A stretch of 64,000 bases of DNA. It comes from Exiguobacterium sp. J17977. Lineage in GTDB: Bacteria > Bacillota > Bacilli > Exiguobacteriales > Exiguobacteriaceae. Positions 7,732 through 16,460 of this stretch are shown one piece after another. The translations under genes and the position numbers were made by a program. A model generated the notes under the pieces. It was given only the letters and a program-made list of their open reading frames with translations, ran no database searches and was not told the DNA's origin. The stretch covers positions 19,625 to 83,624 of the forward strand of contig NZ_JAEQBB010000009.1 of NCBI RefSeq assembly GCF_018616375.1. Reading direction: 5' to 3'. Positions within the stretch are counted from its first letter, which is position 1. Each line of letters begins with the position of its first letter.

Positions 7732-9902
7732 AGTGTCTCCTCCGCTAAGTCCAACGTGAACGTGAATGTCGAGCCGACGCCAACGCTCGATTCGACCTCG
7801 ATACTGCCGCCATGCGATTCGATGATTTCCTTACAGATGGATAGCCCAAGACCCGTCCCGCCAATTTGGCGTGTGTCCGAGTTGTCGACTCGATAAAATT
7901 TCTTGAACAGTTCTTCGAACGCATGCTCCGGAATTCCGATGCCAAAGTCTTGAATCGAGACGTGGGCTTGATTTCGTTCTTTGCGTACCCGCACCTCGAT
8001 TTCGTGATGGTTCGGCGAATACTTGATGGCGTTCGATAACAAGTTGATGATGACCTGCTCGATGCGGTCCTGGTCGGCGACGAGGTGGAGCGCTTCATCG
8101 GCATCATCAAAATGGATGGAGTGGTTGCTCGTCTCGCGGAAGCGTTCGACGACGTCACGGACGAGTTCGTTCAAGACGAAATGGTCTTTCTTATACTCTT
8201 GATTGCCATCTTCCATGCGTTGAATGTCGAGAAAATCGTTTAACAGGTCGGTCAAACGCTTCGCCTCTTTCGCCATCGTCTTTAAGTAACGCTCGCGCTT
8301 CTCGGGATTCAAGTCGCGGACGAGCATCAGCTCGATATATCCCGACAGTGACGAGAGCGGGGTGCGGAGTTCGTGTGAGACGGTGCTGACCAGTTCATTT
8401 TTGATTTGATCCATCCGCTCTTCCTCTGTCCGGTTGCGGAACACGAATAAGAAGCCACTGTCCATTCCGATTTGGCGTTTCGTATCCATGCCGGTCCCAT
8501 ACATCTCGTAATACTGTTCGTCCCGGTCGTTCGGTTGTGGGATGGAGAAACGCATCGACACCTCGTGGGCCGAGCCGTCGAGTAACAAATCGATTTTTTT
8601 CAACATCTCGGTGCGGTCGCGCGCGCGGAACGTAGACAGGAGCGGAATCCGCTCTTGCATCTTGTTCGGGGCGATCCCGGGTAAATCGAGCAGGCGACGG
8701 GCGTGCACGTTCATGAACAGGACGCTGCCGTTCGATTCGGTCAAGACGAACGCTTCATTGGACGCCTGTAAAATCGATTGGATGATATCGCGTTGCCGGG
8801 CGATGGCGTTCTTCTCACGTTCGAGCATCCGCTCGACTTTCTTCCGGTCGCTAATGTCGCGCATGACGGCGACGCGGAGCGTCTGACCTTGGAACGTCAC
8901 TTCTTTCGGATACACTTCCATCTCGAGGAACGTCCCATCCTCACGCCGGCCGATGACCTCATACGGTGTCTGGATATGATTTCGGATGCGGCGCAACACA
9001 TCGGCCCGATAGCCCTCGGCGATGAATTCGATCGTTTGGCGACCGACCATCTGTTCGGCCGGGATTCGGAAAATCGATTCGGCCGCCTTATTCGCGTCTA
9101 AGATGGTCCCACCTTCGTGAAACAGCACGGCTTCGATAACTGATTCGGCGAACATGCGATACCGCTGTTCTTTGTGTAGCAATTCGCCTTTCAAGGCGAT
9201 TTCGGGACTGACATCGAACACGAAAAAGAAGAAGCCGATGACGCGAGCTTGTTCGTACACCGGATGCATGAACAGCTTTCCAACGAAATGGGTCCGGTCT
9301 TTTCGTTGGAACTTCCATTCACGGTCGCCGCGGTCTAACGCCACACGCAGCATCTGTTCGAATGACAACAATCGCTCAGTCTCGTCTTGATAATGGGTCC
9401 GCTTCTCGCTCAGCTCGCGCGACTCGAATAGACCGAACGGGGTCATTTCATAGAGAACTTCGTGCGGCTCGTAGCCGAACAGCTCGGTCGCCCCTTTATT
9501 GAAGCGATTGATTAACAGATTGGCATCGGTCATAATCATCGCCATGTCGAGTTCGGTATGCATCATCGCTTCGAACGCGTTATGTTGGACCGTCACCCGC
9601 GTATCGAGCGGGAGCGGTTCGATTGATAAGATATAGACGTCACCGTTCGGGATGGCATGGATGCGGATTGTCGGCATCTCGTACGTCCAAGGCAAGCCTT
9701 GTTCCATCCGTCGCGATAGTTCCATGGTGATCGGTGACTGGTTGACCATATGAAAGATGTTCGTTCTCGTTTGTAAGTCTTCAGGGAATTGTTCTAAAAA
9801 CGGCCGGTTCGCTTGAACAATCGTCCCGTCCGTCGTGATTAACGCTACACCGTAAGGCAAGGCGTGCAGCAATTCGTTTTGGAGATGTCCTCGGTTCTCC
9901 AT
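7728..9902 (-). CDS. Cytosolic multi-PAS sensor histidine kinase
   Basis: 724-residue kinase without membrane helices. Four PAS-like units are visible, beginning near LPYGVALITTDG, TELDMAMIMTDANL, FAESVIEAVLFHEGG and ILQASNEAFVLTESNG. They are followed by H-box VSTVSHELRTPLSSLSGY, N-box INLLSNAIKYSPN, and ATP motifs DFGIGIP and GTGLGLSICKEI. The ATG at 9902 is preceded by AAGGAGGG with 10-nt spacing; a longer frame to 9947 has no ribosome site. It is coupled by a 4-nt overlap to an SDR enzyme, and no response regulator is nearby. It probably senses an intracellular redox or ligand cue (inference). Confidence 0.92.
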   Translation of the reverse strand: MENRGHLQNELLHALPYGVALITTDGTIVQANRPFLEQFPEDLQTRTNIFHMVNQSPITMELSRRMEQGLPWTYEMPTIRIHAIPNGDVYILSIEPLPLDTRVTVQHNAFEAMMHTELDMAMIMTDANLLINRFNKGATELFGYEPHEVLYEMTPFGLFESRELSEKRTHYQDETERLLSFEQMLRVALDRGDREWKFQRKDRTHFVGKLFMHPVYEQARVIGFFFFVFDVSPEIALKGELLHKEQRYRMFAESVIEAVLFHEGGTILDANKAAESIFRIPAEQMVGRQTIEFIAEGYRADVLRRIRNHIQTPYEVIGRREDGTFLEMEVYPKEVTFQGQTLRVAVMRDISDRKKVERMLEREKNAIARQRDIIQSILQASNEAFVLTESNGSVLFMNVHARRLLDLPGIAPNKMQERIPLLSTFRARDRTEMLKKIDLLLDGSAHEVSMRFSIPQPNDRDEQYYEMYGTGMDTKRQIGMDSGFLFVFRNRTEEERMDQIKNELVSTVSHELRTPLSSLSGYIELMLVRDLNPEKRERYLKTMAKEAKRLTDLLNDFLDIQRMEDGNQEYKKDHFVLNELVRDVVERFRETSNHSIHFDDADEALHLVADQDRIEQVIINLLSNAIKYSPNHHEIEVRVRKERNQAHVSIQDFGIGIPEHAFEELFKKFYRVDNSDTRQIGGTGLGLSICKEIIESHGGSIEVESSVGVGSTFTFTLDLAEETL

Positions 9903-10021
9903 GAACGATGATCCCTCCTTCTGTATGTCACACGGGTACATCTTCAATACATTCGACAGCTCCCCCTTTGTTTTCCTGCCTTCAAACGGTAAAGTGAAGA
10001 CAAGAACAGAGAGAGAGGACG

Positions 10022-10522
10022 ATGGATGTGAAAGGAATGGGACTCAGCTTATTAATCGCCCTCGGATTATGGTGGGGAGAGGCGCCGATATGGAGTATCG
10101 TCGCATGTATAGGAATCGGCCTGATCTGGCTCATCTGGCGGATGCGTCTGTCGACGATTCATCGCATCGATCGGATGGACGGTCGTGAATTTGAATTGTT
10201 TTTAGAGGAAGTGTTCACCGCGCTCGGTTATACGGTGACGGTGACGCCGGCGTCGCGTGACTTCGGGGCGGACCTGCTCCTTGAGGCGGAGGACGGATGG
10301 TCGATTGCTGTCCAAGCGAAGCGCTATGAAAAAGCGGTCGGGCTCGAGGCGGTCCAACAAGTCGCCGCTTCCGTTCCGTACTATGGGGTGAACGAAGGGT
10401 GGGTCGTGACGAACTCTTCCTATACCGACAGTGCGTACGAATTGGCGGAGCCAAATCAAGTTCGTCTGATTGCAAGAACGGAGCTCGAACAGATGCTGAA
10501 ACAGGCCGGTTTCAAGCGATAA
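10022..10522 (+). CDS. Membrane-anchored Mrr-type restriction endonuclease-like protein
   Basis: 166 residues. Two hydrophobic segments at about 7-20 and 22-40 precede an Mrr_cat domain. The conserved entry motif is DGREFELFLEEVFTALGY. Catalytic PD-(D/E)xK elements follow: Asp84 in RDFGADLL and Gln98-Ala-Lys100 in VQAKRY, then VVTNSSYTDSAYELA. Mrr-fold proteins cleave DNA, and some members restrict modified DNA (type IV). A short, membrane-anchored stand-alone version like this is common in Bacillales with unknown role. It is divergent from the PAS kinase gene. Confidence 0.82.
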   Translation: MDVKGMGLSLLIALGLWWGEAPIWSIVACIGIGLIWLIWRMRLSTIHRIDRMDGREFELFLEEVFTALGYTVTVTPASRDFGADLLLEAEDGWSIAVQAKRYEKAVGLEAVQQVAASVPYYGVNEGWVVTNSSYTDSAYELAEPNQVRLIARTELEQMLKQAGFKR

Positions 10523-10739
10523 TATCAGGCGTGTTCACAACTTTGACAGAATGGCGGATTGTGTCGAAGAAAAAGGGGTTGTCTTTTTCACGAATCGGTG
10601 CAATAATCATCTTCGTCATATGAAATATGTAGTCGCTGAAACGAGAAAACGCGACGCACAGTACCAATTTGGGGGTTTCATAGAAATACCAACCAAACAC
10701 ACACAAATCAACGGTTGGAACGTATTAGGAGGAAAAGCG

Positions 10740-11219
10740 GTGCGCAAATTAATTTATGTAAAAGGTTGCGTCTTTACGCAAGGCGAAGCGACCATTTATG
10801 ACGAGACAAATGATGCGATCGGATCTGTTCACCGCGACGCGGAGGGCAGTGTTCAAGTGCACAACTTGTCAGGCCGTCAAATCGCTCACGGGAAGTATAT
10901 CCCGAACTGTCAGAAGTGGGTCGTCATGAACCACGACGGACAAGCGATCGGTCAGTTGAAGGACAAATTCTCGTTATTCGGGAAAAAGTGTGAGTACAAC
11001 GTCTACGAACGCGGTCTCTATACGATTCAATACGATGTCGAGCGTTACAAGTTCAGCGTTCGAGACAAAGCAGGTAAGCTTGTGGCGGAACTCCGCAAAC
11101 AAGACGATGACTGCTTCTGCTTGACGAAAGAGGCTGATCAACTCTCGATGTTCGAGTTGTTGTCTGTCCTTAAAACGTTGACAGTCAAATCACGGATGCC
11201 AATCGCGGTATCGGTGTAA
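10740..11219 (+). CDS. Hypothetical protein, possibly of a tubby/LURP-one-like fold
   Basis: About 159 residues starting at GTG 10740, placed 7 nt after AGGAGG. The open frame continues upstream to 10551 but that part has no ribosome site. The protein is rich in short alternating beta strands with repeated 'phrase, turn, phrase' units (YDETNDAIGSV, MNHDGQAIGQL, VRDKAGKLVAEL). This recalls the LURP-one/YxjI-type beta barrel, but I cannot confirm it. There is no signal peptide or membrane helix. A strong terminator follows, so it is likely a single-gene unit. Confidence 0.6.
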   Translation: MRKLIYVKGCVFTQGEATIYDETNDAIGSVHRDAEGSVQVHNLSGRQIAHGKYIPNCQKWVVMNHDGQAIGQLKDKFSLFGKKCEYNVYERGLYTIQYDVERYKFSVRDKAGKLVAELRKQDDDCFCLTKEADQLSMFELLSVLKTLTVKSRMPIAVSV

Positions 11220-11232
11220 CAAATATGACGGG

Positions 11233-11259
11233 CACCAGTCACTGCGACTGGTGTTTTTT
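11233..11259 (+). terminator. Rho-independent terminator
   Basis: CACCAGTC pairs with GACTGGTG, followed by TTTTTT, directly after the gene ending at 11219. Confidence 0.88.
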
Positions 11260-11263
11260 GCTA

Positions 11264-11299
11264 ACAAAAAAGCTTCATTCGACGGAGGTCAAATGAAGC
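11264..11299 (-). terminator. Terminator of the DUF1836 gene
   Basis: On the minus strand, GCTTCATT pairs with AATGAAGC around a 12-nt loop, followed by six T. It overlaps the last codons of the gene. Confidence 0.8.
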
Positions 11300-11912
11300 G
11301 GCTCAAATAGTGTTTTGCCTCGAGCTCGAGTGTTGTCACGCGATGGGCGTATAGACAGAGCTTGAGGACGTGCAAGATGTTCGGATGGGTGACCCCCATC
11401 TTTTCAATCGAGCGCTTCGCACGCGTGTCGAGGAGCTCGATGGGGCTCGTCGATTTGGCGTACTCGGCGTAGAGGCGGTAAAAGTCGATGGGCGAGATGA
11501 GATCGTCCTCGTCGCGGTCAGGGTTGTTGAAGATGAGCGCGAGCAGGGAACTCGTCTCTTCAAGCGAGAACAAGTGCTTCAAATCATCGAGTAAATAGAT
11601 GATGGCCGCTTGTTGGAGCGAGTATTTCTTGCCGACCCGAGGCACGCCGATGATTTTACGCACTTCTCGTTTCGTCCAGTTTTGAATCGTGGTCGCGGAT
11701 AGATGCTCTCCGGTCAACGTGTTCGCCAAAGCGACGATTTGATTGATCGATAGTCCGTTCTTTTCAATATGAAACAAGTGGATTTTACGAAGCTCTTTCG
11801 GGAAATGCTCGCGCACGTCCTCGGGGAAGAGTGAGATGGCCCGGTCAACGTCGCCAACCCGCATATAGTGAAGGCAATCAGCCAAAGTTTGAATCGAAAT
11901 TGCGTCGCGCAT
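11289..11912 (-). CDS. DUF1836 family putative regulator
   Basis: 207 residues, cytosolic. The central part, about residues 50-100, reads like a helix-turn-helix: NGLSINQIVALANTLTGEH, then TTIQNWTKREV and GKKYSLQQAAIIYLLDDLK, the DUF1836 hallmark related to MerR-type DNA-binding domains. The C-terminal half is helical. Bacillus members of this family (YkrK type) act as transcription regulators, but the target here is unknown. The gene is flanked by its own terminator and stands alone. Confidence 0.78.
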   Translation of the reverse strand: MRDAISIQTLADCLHYMRVGDVDRAISLFPEDVREHFPKELRKIHLFHIEKNGLSINQIVALANTLTGEHLSATTIQNWTKREVRKIIGVPRVGKKYSLQQAAIIYLLDDLKHLFSLEETSSLLALIFNNPDRDEDDLISPIDFYRLYAEYAKSTSPIELLDTRAKRSIEKMGVTHPNILHVLKLCLYAHRVTTLELEAKHYLSRFI

Positions 11913-12061
11913 ACAGGCATCCTTTCTATAGCCGCCTTCGTTCGTTGGCTATACAGTCATTTGACCTCATTCTACCAAATGTTTGAAAAGGAAGCTAGGC
12001 TATCGCTCGATTAAGGTATAATGAAAACGTACAAAAAAATGTAGATAAAGGTGGTCCTACG

Positions 12062-12712
12062 ATGAATGAATGGGTCAGTTCCATCCTGTCCATCGTCATT
12101 GTCCTGGTGTTTCTCGTCGGTCTTGAACAGATTGGCAAACGCCTCGGCTGGACGGATGAGACAATTCGTAAAAGTGTACATATCGCGGTCGGCCATTGGT
12201 CGCTGCTTGCAGTCTGGTTAATGGAGACATGGTACGTCGCCGCCGTGCCGCTCGTCTTTTTCACGTTCGCGAACGCGTTCCTTCTTTATAAGAGTCCGTC
12301 ACCGGTCCATCAGACGGAACGTAAATCGCTCGGCACCGTCTATTATCCAATCGCCTTGCTCGTCATTCTATACTTCTTCTTTGAATCAGAGCCGCTCGCC
12401 TTTTTGGCAGGATCGCTCGTCTTGGCGTGGGGGGATGGCATGGCCGCGCTCATCGGACGGAAGTACGGGACGGTGACCTATGACTTATACGGACAGAAGC
12501 GCTCGTTCCAAGGCAGCATGGCCATGTTCCTCAGCTCGTATGCCGTCCTCTTTTTATTATTTTTGTGGGATGATATTCCACTTTGGCAAGTGGTAACATA
12601 TGGATTCATTATTTCAATCATTGCCACGTTGACAGAAGCGATTTCGTATCGGGATTGGGATAACTTTACAATTCCTATCGTCGTGGCGGTCGCGACATCG
12701 TTATTGTTATAA
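12062..12712 (+). CDS. Diacylglycerol/polyprenol kinase family membrane protein
   Basis: 216-residue integral membrane protein with about six helices. It carries the dolichol/phytol-kinase signatures RKSVHIAVGHW near residue 37, AWGDGMAALIGRKYG (about 122-136) and KRSFQGSMAMF. This family uses CTP or ATP to phosphorylate isoprenoid alcohols or diacylglycerol. The exact lipid is not predictable. A TATAAT at 12017-12022 and AAGGTGG before the ATG support this start. It is followed by murB, which has its own promoter. Confidence 0.82.
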   Translation: MNEWVSSILSIVIVLVFLVGLEQIGKRLGWTDETIRKSVHIAVGHWSLLAVWLMETWYVAAVPLVFFTFANAFLLYKSPSPVHQTERKSLGTVYYPIALLVILYFFFESEPLAFLAGSLVLAWGDGMAALIGRKYGTVTYDLYGQKRSFQGSMAMFLSSYAVLFLLFLWDDIPLWQVVTYGFIISIIATLTEAISYRDWDNFTIPIVVAVATSLLL

Positions 12713-12743
12713 ACCAATTGCTTCATTGTAAAGAAAACGTTGC

Positions 12744-12772
12744 TTGTCACCCCCGTCAAAGATTTGTATACT
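12744..12772 (+). promoter_or_regulatory. SigA-type promoter of murB
   Basis: TTGTCA (12744-12749), a 17-nt spacer, then TATACT (12767-12772). It lies about 90 nt before the murB start in otherwise non-coding DNA. Confidence 0.78.
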
Positions 12773-12864
12773 GTGTTTCGTAATGAAACCATTCAGTGAC
12801 ATGCCTGGTCCGTGCTCGAAGGGTCGGCACTTTCAAAATAGAACGTAAAGGATTGAGGCAACGC

Positions 12865-13785
12865 ATGAGCTTTTTAGACCAATTATTCACTATCATCCCG
12901 GCCGATCGCGTCCAACAAGACGAACCCCTTTCGGCACATACGTATACAAAACTAGGCGGGAAAGCCGATTATTTCGTTGCCCCGCATACGTATGAAGAAG
13001 TACAAGCGGTGCTTGAACTTGCGCACCGTGAAAACGTCCCGTTCATGATTCTCGGTTTCGGCTCGAACTTGATTGTTCGTGACGGCGGTCTCCGTGGCAT
13101 CGTTCTAAACTTGAACGAACTGAAAACGATTCGCCGTGACGGGAATCAACTGATCGCCCAAGCCGGCGCGGCCATCATCGACGTCTCACGCCAAGCGTTG
13201 ACCGAGGAGTTATCTGGCTTAGAATTCGCTTGTGGCATTCCAGGAACGGTCGGCGGCGCGGTGTATATGAATGCAGGCGCCTATGGTGGCGAGACGAAAG
13301 ATGTCATCACGAGTGCGGTCGTGTTGTCGCCTGAAGGCCAGCTCATGACACTTACGAAAGACGAGCTCGATCTCGACTACCGGACGAGCCGGATTTCGAA
13401 AGATGGGTTAATTGTGCTCGAAGCGACGTTCGAACTCGAACCGCTCGGCTATGAAGCGATCAAAGACGTGATGGACGACTTAACGTACAAGCGCGAGTCG
13501 AAGCAACCGCTCGAGTATCCATCATGCGGTAGCGTCTTCAAGCGACCACCTGGCTACTTCGCCGGTAAATTGATTCAAGACTGTGGCCTGCAAGGGAAGC
13601 GGATCGGTGGAGCGGAAGTCTCACTCAAACATGCCGGCTTCATCGTCAATATCGATGAAGCGACAGCGACGGAGTACATCTCGCTCATCCGTCACGTCCA
13701 GGCGACGGTGAAGGAGAAGTTCGAGATTGAGCTTGAACCAGAAGTGAAAATCATCGGTGAGGACATCGCCGTCGAGAACGCATAA
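12865..13785 (+). CDS. murB: UDP-N-acetylenolpyruvoylglucosamine reductase
   Basis: Second committed step of peptidoglycan precursor synthesis: NADPH-dependent reduction of UDP-GlcNAc-enolpyruvate to UDP-MurNAc, FAD-bound and cytosolic. The 306-residue protein has the FAD motif [19 protein letters not shown], the substrate motif [22 protein letters not shown], and the catalytic-Ser region [13 protein letters not shown] typical of Gram-positive MurB. The ATG at 12865 follows GAGG. The frame runs upstream to 12796 but this would add residues not usual for MurB. It is a single-gene unit bounded by a promoter and a terminator. Confidence 0.96.
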   Translation: MSFLDQLFTIIPADRVQQDEPLSAHTYTKLGGKADYFVAPHTYEEVQAVLELAHRENVPFMILGFGSNLIVRDGGLRGIVLNLNELKTIRRDGNQLIAQAGAAIIDVSRQALTEELSGLEFACGIPGTVGGAVYMNAGAYGGETKDVITSAVVLSPEGQLMTLTKDELDLDYRTSRISKDGLIVLEATFELEPLGYEAIKDVMDDLTYKRESKQPLEYPSCGSVFKRPPGYFAGKLIQDCGLQGKRIGGAEVSLKHAGFIVNIDEATATEYISLIRHVQATVKEKFEIELEPEVKIIGEDIAVENA

Positions 13786-13792
13786 GCACACA

Positions 13793-13825
13793 AACGCTCG
13801 AACCGATTGGTTCGAGCGTTTTTTT
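13793..13825 (+). terminator. Terminator of murB
   Basis: AACGCTCGAACC pairs with GGTTCGAGCGTT around GATT, followed by T5. Confidence 0.9.
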
Positions 13826-13837
13826 ATGGAGCGACGA

Positions 13838-13866
13838 CAAAAAAGCCGCCAGCAACGATGCTGGCG
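13838..13866 (-). terminator. Terminator of ald
   Basis: On the minus strand an 8-bp stem, CGCCAGCA/TGCTGGCG, with a 4-nt loop is followed by GGC and T6. It sits just after the ald stop. Confidence 0.82.
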
Positions 13867-13875
13867 ACATTACGT

Positions 13876-15006
13876 TTACGCTTGGAGTTGCTTCGTGATG
13901 GCTTCGCCAGGAGCGACGAACGTGTAACCGAGGTCGCGGGCGACAGCTTCATACGTGACCGTCCCGTCGATGACGTTCAAGCCTTTGAGCAGGGCTGCGT
14001 TCCCGCGTAGTGCCGGGAAAATCCCTTTTTGTGCGCATTCGACGATATATGGCATCGTCGCGTTCGTCAAACCGAGTGTCGACGTGCGTGGGACGGCACC
14101 TGGCATGTTGGCGACGGCATAATGTTGTACCCCGTAACGCTCGTATGTCGGCGCGTCATGCGTCGTGATATGGTCGATCGTTTCGCAGATTCCGCCTTGG
14201 TCGATGGCGACATCGACGATGACCGAACCTGGTGACATCTGTTGGACCATTTCTTTCGTGACGAGTTTCGGTGCTTTCGCGCCTGGAATGAGGACGGCAC
14301 CGATGACGAGATCACTTTCAGCCACTTGTTTGGCGATGTTATAGCTGTTTGAGATGAGCGTGTTAATCGTGTTGCCGAACTGATCATCGATTTGGCGCAG
14401 ACGGGCTGGACTGATATCCATGATTGTGACGTTGGCACCAAGACCGATCGCGATGCGGGCCGCGTTCATCCCGACGACACCGCCCCCGATGACGGTGACG
14501 TTCGCACGTGGTACGCCCGGCAGGCCAGATAAGAGAATCCCTTTACCACCGTGTGGTTTTTCAAGGATTTGGGCTCCGATTTGAGCGGCCATCCGTCCGG
14601 CGACTTCACTCATCGGTGTGAGGAGCGGTAACGTCCGGTCAATCTCGACCGTCTCATAGGCGATTGCCGTCACGCCAGATTCGACGAGTGCTTTCGTGAG
14701 CTCTGGTTCGGCCGCCAAGTGCAAGTACGTGAAGAGCGTCAAATCAGGACGGAAATAACGATACTCCGATGGTTGCGGTTCTTTAACTTTCAACGCCAAT
14801 TCGACGTGTTCCCAAACGTCCGCGGCTGTGTCGACGATGGTTGCCCCCGCATCGACATACTCCATGTTCGTGAAGCCGCTACCGACGCCCGCTTCCGTCT
14901 CGACGAGGACTTCATGTCCAAGTTCTGTTAATACGGCTGCCCCCATCGGCGTCAAAGCGACGCGATTTTCGTTGTTTTTAATCTCTTTCAATACCCCGAT
15001 TTTCAT
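13876..15006 (-). CDS. ald: Alanine dehydrogenase
   Basis: NAD-dependent oxidative deamination of L-alanine to pyruvate and ammonia, cytosolic. 376 residues from ATG 15006 ([20 protein letters not shown]), preceded by AAAGGGGA. The catalytic Lys is in ALKVKEPQ, the catalytic His in [14 protein letters not shown], and the dinucleotide motif is [20 protein letters not shown]. The C-terminal active-site segment is [25 protein letters not shown]. The neighbouring adeR homologue encodes the likely activator. A near-consensus -10 (TATACT) with a poor -35, plus an upstream palindrome, fit an activator-dependent promoter. Confidence 0.96.
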   Translation of the reverse strand: MKIGVLKEIKNNENRVALTPMGAAVLTELGHEVLVETEAGVGSGFTNMEYVDAGATIVDTAADVWEHVELALKVKEPQPSEYRYFRPDLTLFTYLHLAAEPELTKALVESGVTAIAYETVEIDRTLPLLTPMSEVAGRMAAQIGAQILEKPHGGKGILLSGLPGVPRANVTVIGGGVVGMNAARIAIGLGANVTIMDISPARLRQIDDQFGNTINTLISNSYNIAKQVAESDLVIGAVLIPGAKAPKLVTKEMVQQMSPGSVIVDVAIDQGGICETIDHITTHDAPTYERYGVQHYAVANMPGAVPRTSTLGLTNATMPYIVECAQKGIFPALRGNAALLKGLNVIDGTVTYEAVARDLGYTFVAPGEAITKQLQA

Positions 15007-15050
15007 GTAACGTTCCCCTTTCTCTACTGACACAATTTGTTCACACCTCT

Positions 15051-15079
15051 AGTATAGACCCATCCGAAAACGCTGTCTT
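15051..15079 (-). promoter_or_regulatory. Putative ald promoter
   Basis: On the minus strand, TATACT (plus 15051-15056) lies 17 nt from AAGACA (plus 15074-15079). The -10 is good and the -35 weak, as expected for an activated promoter. It lies about 45 nt upstream of the ald ATG. Confidence 0.6.
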
Positions 15080-15101
15080 TAGCATGGATTCTAAAAGTGA
15101 T

Positions 15102-15137
15102 GACGCCCACTTTGTGAAAAATCACAAAGTAGGCGTC
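15102..15137. promoter_or_regulatory. Long palindrome between adeR and ald, candidate AdeR site
   Basis: A 16-bp inverted repeat with one mismatch and an AAAA centre runs from 15102 to 15137. Its core is TTTGTGA-N4-TCACAAA. It is centred about 75 nt upstream of the predicted ald start point and overlaps the last bases of adeR. No T run follows on the adeR strand, so it is a poor terminator. A related palindrome, TTGTGAA-N2-TTCACAA, lies at the adeR promoter, which favours a protein-binding site. Confidence 0.55.
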
Positions 15138-16359
15138 AATCGTCTTGGCGGTATTGGCCGGCTTTGATGGCGAGGTAAACGGCGGCGCGTTCGGGGAGCG
15201 AGACTTGGGTGATGTTCGTCAGTTCTTCGATCCGACGAATCCGATACAGTACGGTGTTCGGATGGATATGAAGATGAGCGGCGACACGCTTGACGTTCCC
15301 ATCAAAATAGAAATACCATTCGAGCGTCGTGACAAGCTCGGTATGATGCGTGACGTCATACGTCTGCAGGCGCTCGATGGTCGGATGTGTCTCGAGACGA
15401 AGCCCGATGCGTCGGGCCAAATCGGGAACGAGCTGGTAAATTCCGATCTGTTCGAACGAGCGCGATGTCGCAAGCTCATACGGGAACTTTCGGCGAAGCG
15501 ACGTGACGCGTCGTGCTTCTTCCATCGCCGCATAGAGCATGTCGCTCTCAAAGAAACGCCGACTGATGCCAAGACGCGGCTCCGCTTCAATGAACTTGTC
15601 TCGGAGCTGACTCTCAAAACGGTCCGCCCACTGCAAGAGCGCCGCTTCTTCCTCGGGCAAGTCCGATTTCATATAATGCCAGACAAGTAATTGCTGGCCA
15701 TCGATCGCGTGCAGGACGACTTCAATCGCTTGCTGGGTCGCCAATACATAAAACAGTCGTTCCGCCAGTTGCGGGGTGACCGGCTGGGCGCATTCAATCA
15801 CGGTGAGGCGGCTGGCGACGGCAATCGGTGCGAGCTCATTCAAGCGGTCGCGCTGGGATGGCGATAAAACGGGAGTGGCCAGCACTTCTAAAAAGAAGCG
15901 TTCCAATTCGGCGTCGATGCGCCGTTCGTGCATCGCGATGGTCATCAGCAATTTTTTGGCGATGTTCGCCCCTTCTTGTAGGACGGTAAGTTCTTGTTCC
16001 GAGAACGGCGTCGTTCGGGCCAGGCTCCAAATATAACCGAGCACATCCCCTTGTTGCTTGATGACGACAGCTGCTCGTTCACCGAGACCGACGGCCATGC
16101 GGGCCGGGATGACGACCGGTTCGTCGCGGTCAATCACTTCTTGAAGAATACCGCTTTCCCATAAGTCCTCGATGACCGCTTCCGGGACGCGGCGGCCGAT
16201 AATCGTCGCGATGCGGGCCGGATCGGTCGAGTCGGGGTGGGTGCTGTAGGCCAGTAACTGATGGTGTCGATTTTCAATCGTAATCGGAGCCCGAATCGCT
16301 TGTCCGATTGCTTCGGCGAGCGTATCGAGTGACTCATAAGATTTCTGCAAAAAAGGCAT
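15136..16359 (-). CDS. adeR: PucR/CdaR-type regulator, probable activator of alanine dehydrogenase
   Basis: 407-residue transcription factor. The N-terminal half holds a GAF-like sensor with QAIRAPITIENRHHQLLAYS and WSLARTTPFSEQELTVLQEGANIA. The middle resembles the degenerate GGDEF-like region of CdaR proteins. The C-terminus is the PucR/HTH_30 domain: TLEWYFYFDGNVKRVAAHLHIHPNT-type helix-turn-helix, then VLYRIRRIEEL. Position next to ald is the same as adeR/ald of Bacillus subtilis, whose AdeR activates ald in response to alanine. ATG 16359 follows GAGGAGG. The name rests on family and context. Confidence 0.82.
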   Translation of the reverse strand: MPFLQKSYESLDTLAEAIGQAIRAPITIENRHHQLLAYSTHPDSTDPARIATIIGRRVPEAVIEDLWESGILQEVIDRDEPVVIPARMAVGLGERAAVVIKQQGDVLGYIWSLARTTPFSEQELTVLQEGANIAKKLLMTIAMHERRIDAELERFFLEVLATPVLSPSQRDRLNELAPIAVASRLTVIECAQPVTPQLAERLFYVLATQQAIEVVLHAIDGQQLLVWHYMKSDLPEEEAALLQWADRFESQLRDKFIEAEPRLGISRRFFESDMLYAAMEEARRVTSLRRKFPYELATSRSFEQIGIYQLVPDLARRIGLRLETHPTIERLQTYDVTHHTELVTTLEWYFYFDGNVKRVAAHLHIHPNTVLYRIRRIEELTNITQVSLPERAAVYLAIKAGQYRQDD

Positions 16360-16379
16360 GTCGATTCCTCCTCTCTCTC

Positions 16380-16410
16380 ACTATACCGTCTCTGTTGTGA
16401 AAGTTCACAA
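16380..16410 (-). promoter_or_regulatory. Putative adeR promoter overlapped by a palindrome
   Basis: On the minus strand, TATAGT (plus 16380-16385) has a -35 position at plus 16403-16408 that falls inside the perfect palindrome TTGTGAA-AG-TTCACAA (16395-16410). A site covering the -35 suggests autorepression by the same factor that may bind upstream of ald. Confidence 0.5.
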
Positions 16411-16460
16411 AAAGATGGTGAGTTTTTAAAAGGGGGAACGACATGCCTGCATCATTCATA

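Noticed and set aside
15102..15137. Inverted repeat as a simple terminator of adeR
   Set aside because: No U tract follows on the adeR strand, and the core matches a second palindrome at the adeR promoter, so I treat it as a candidate binding site, though a weak terminator role is not excluded.
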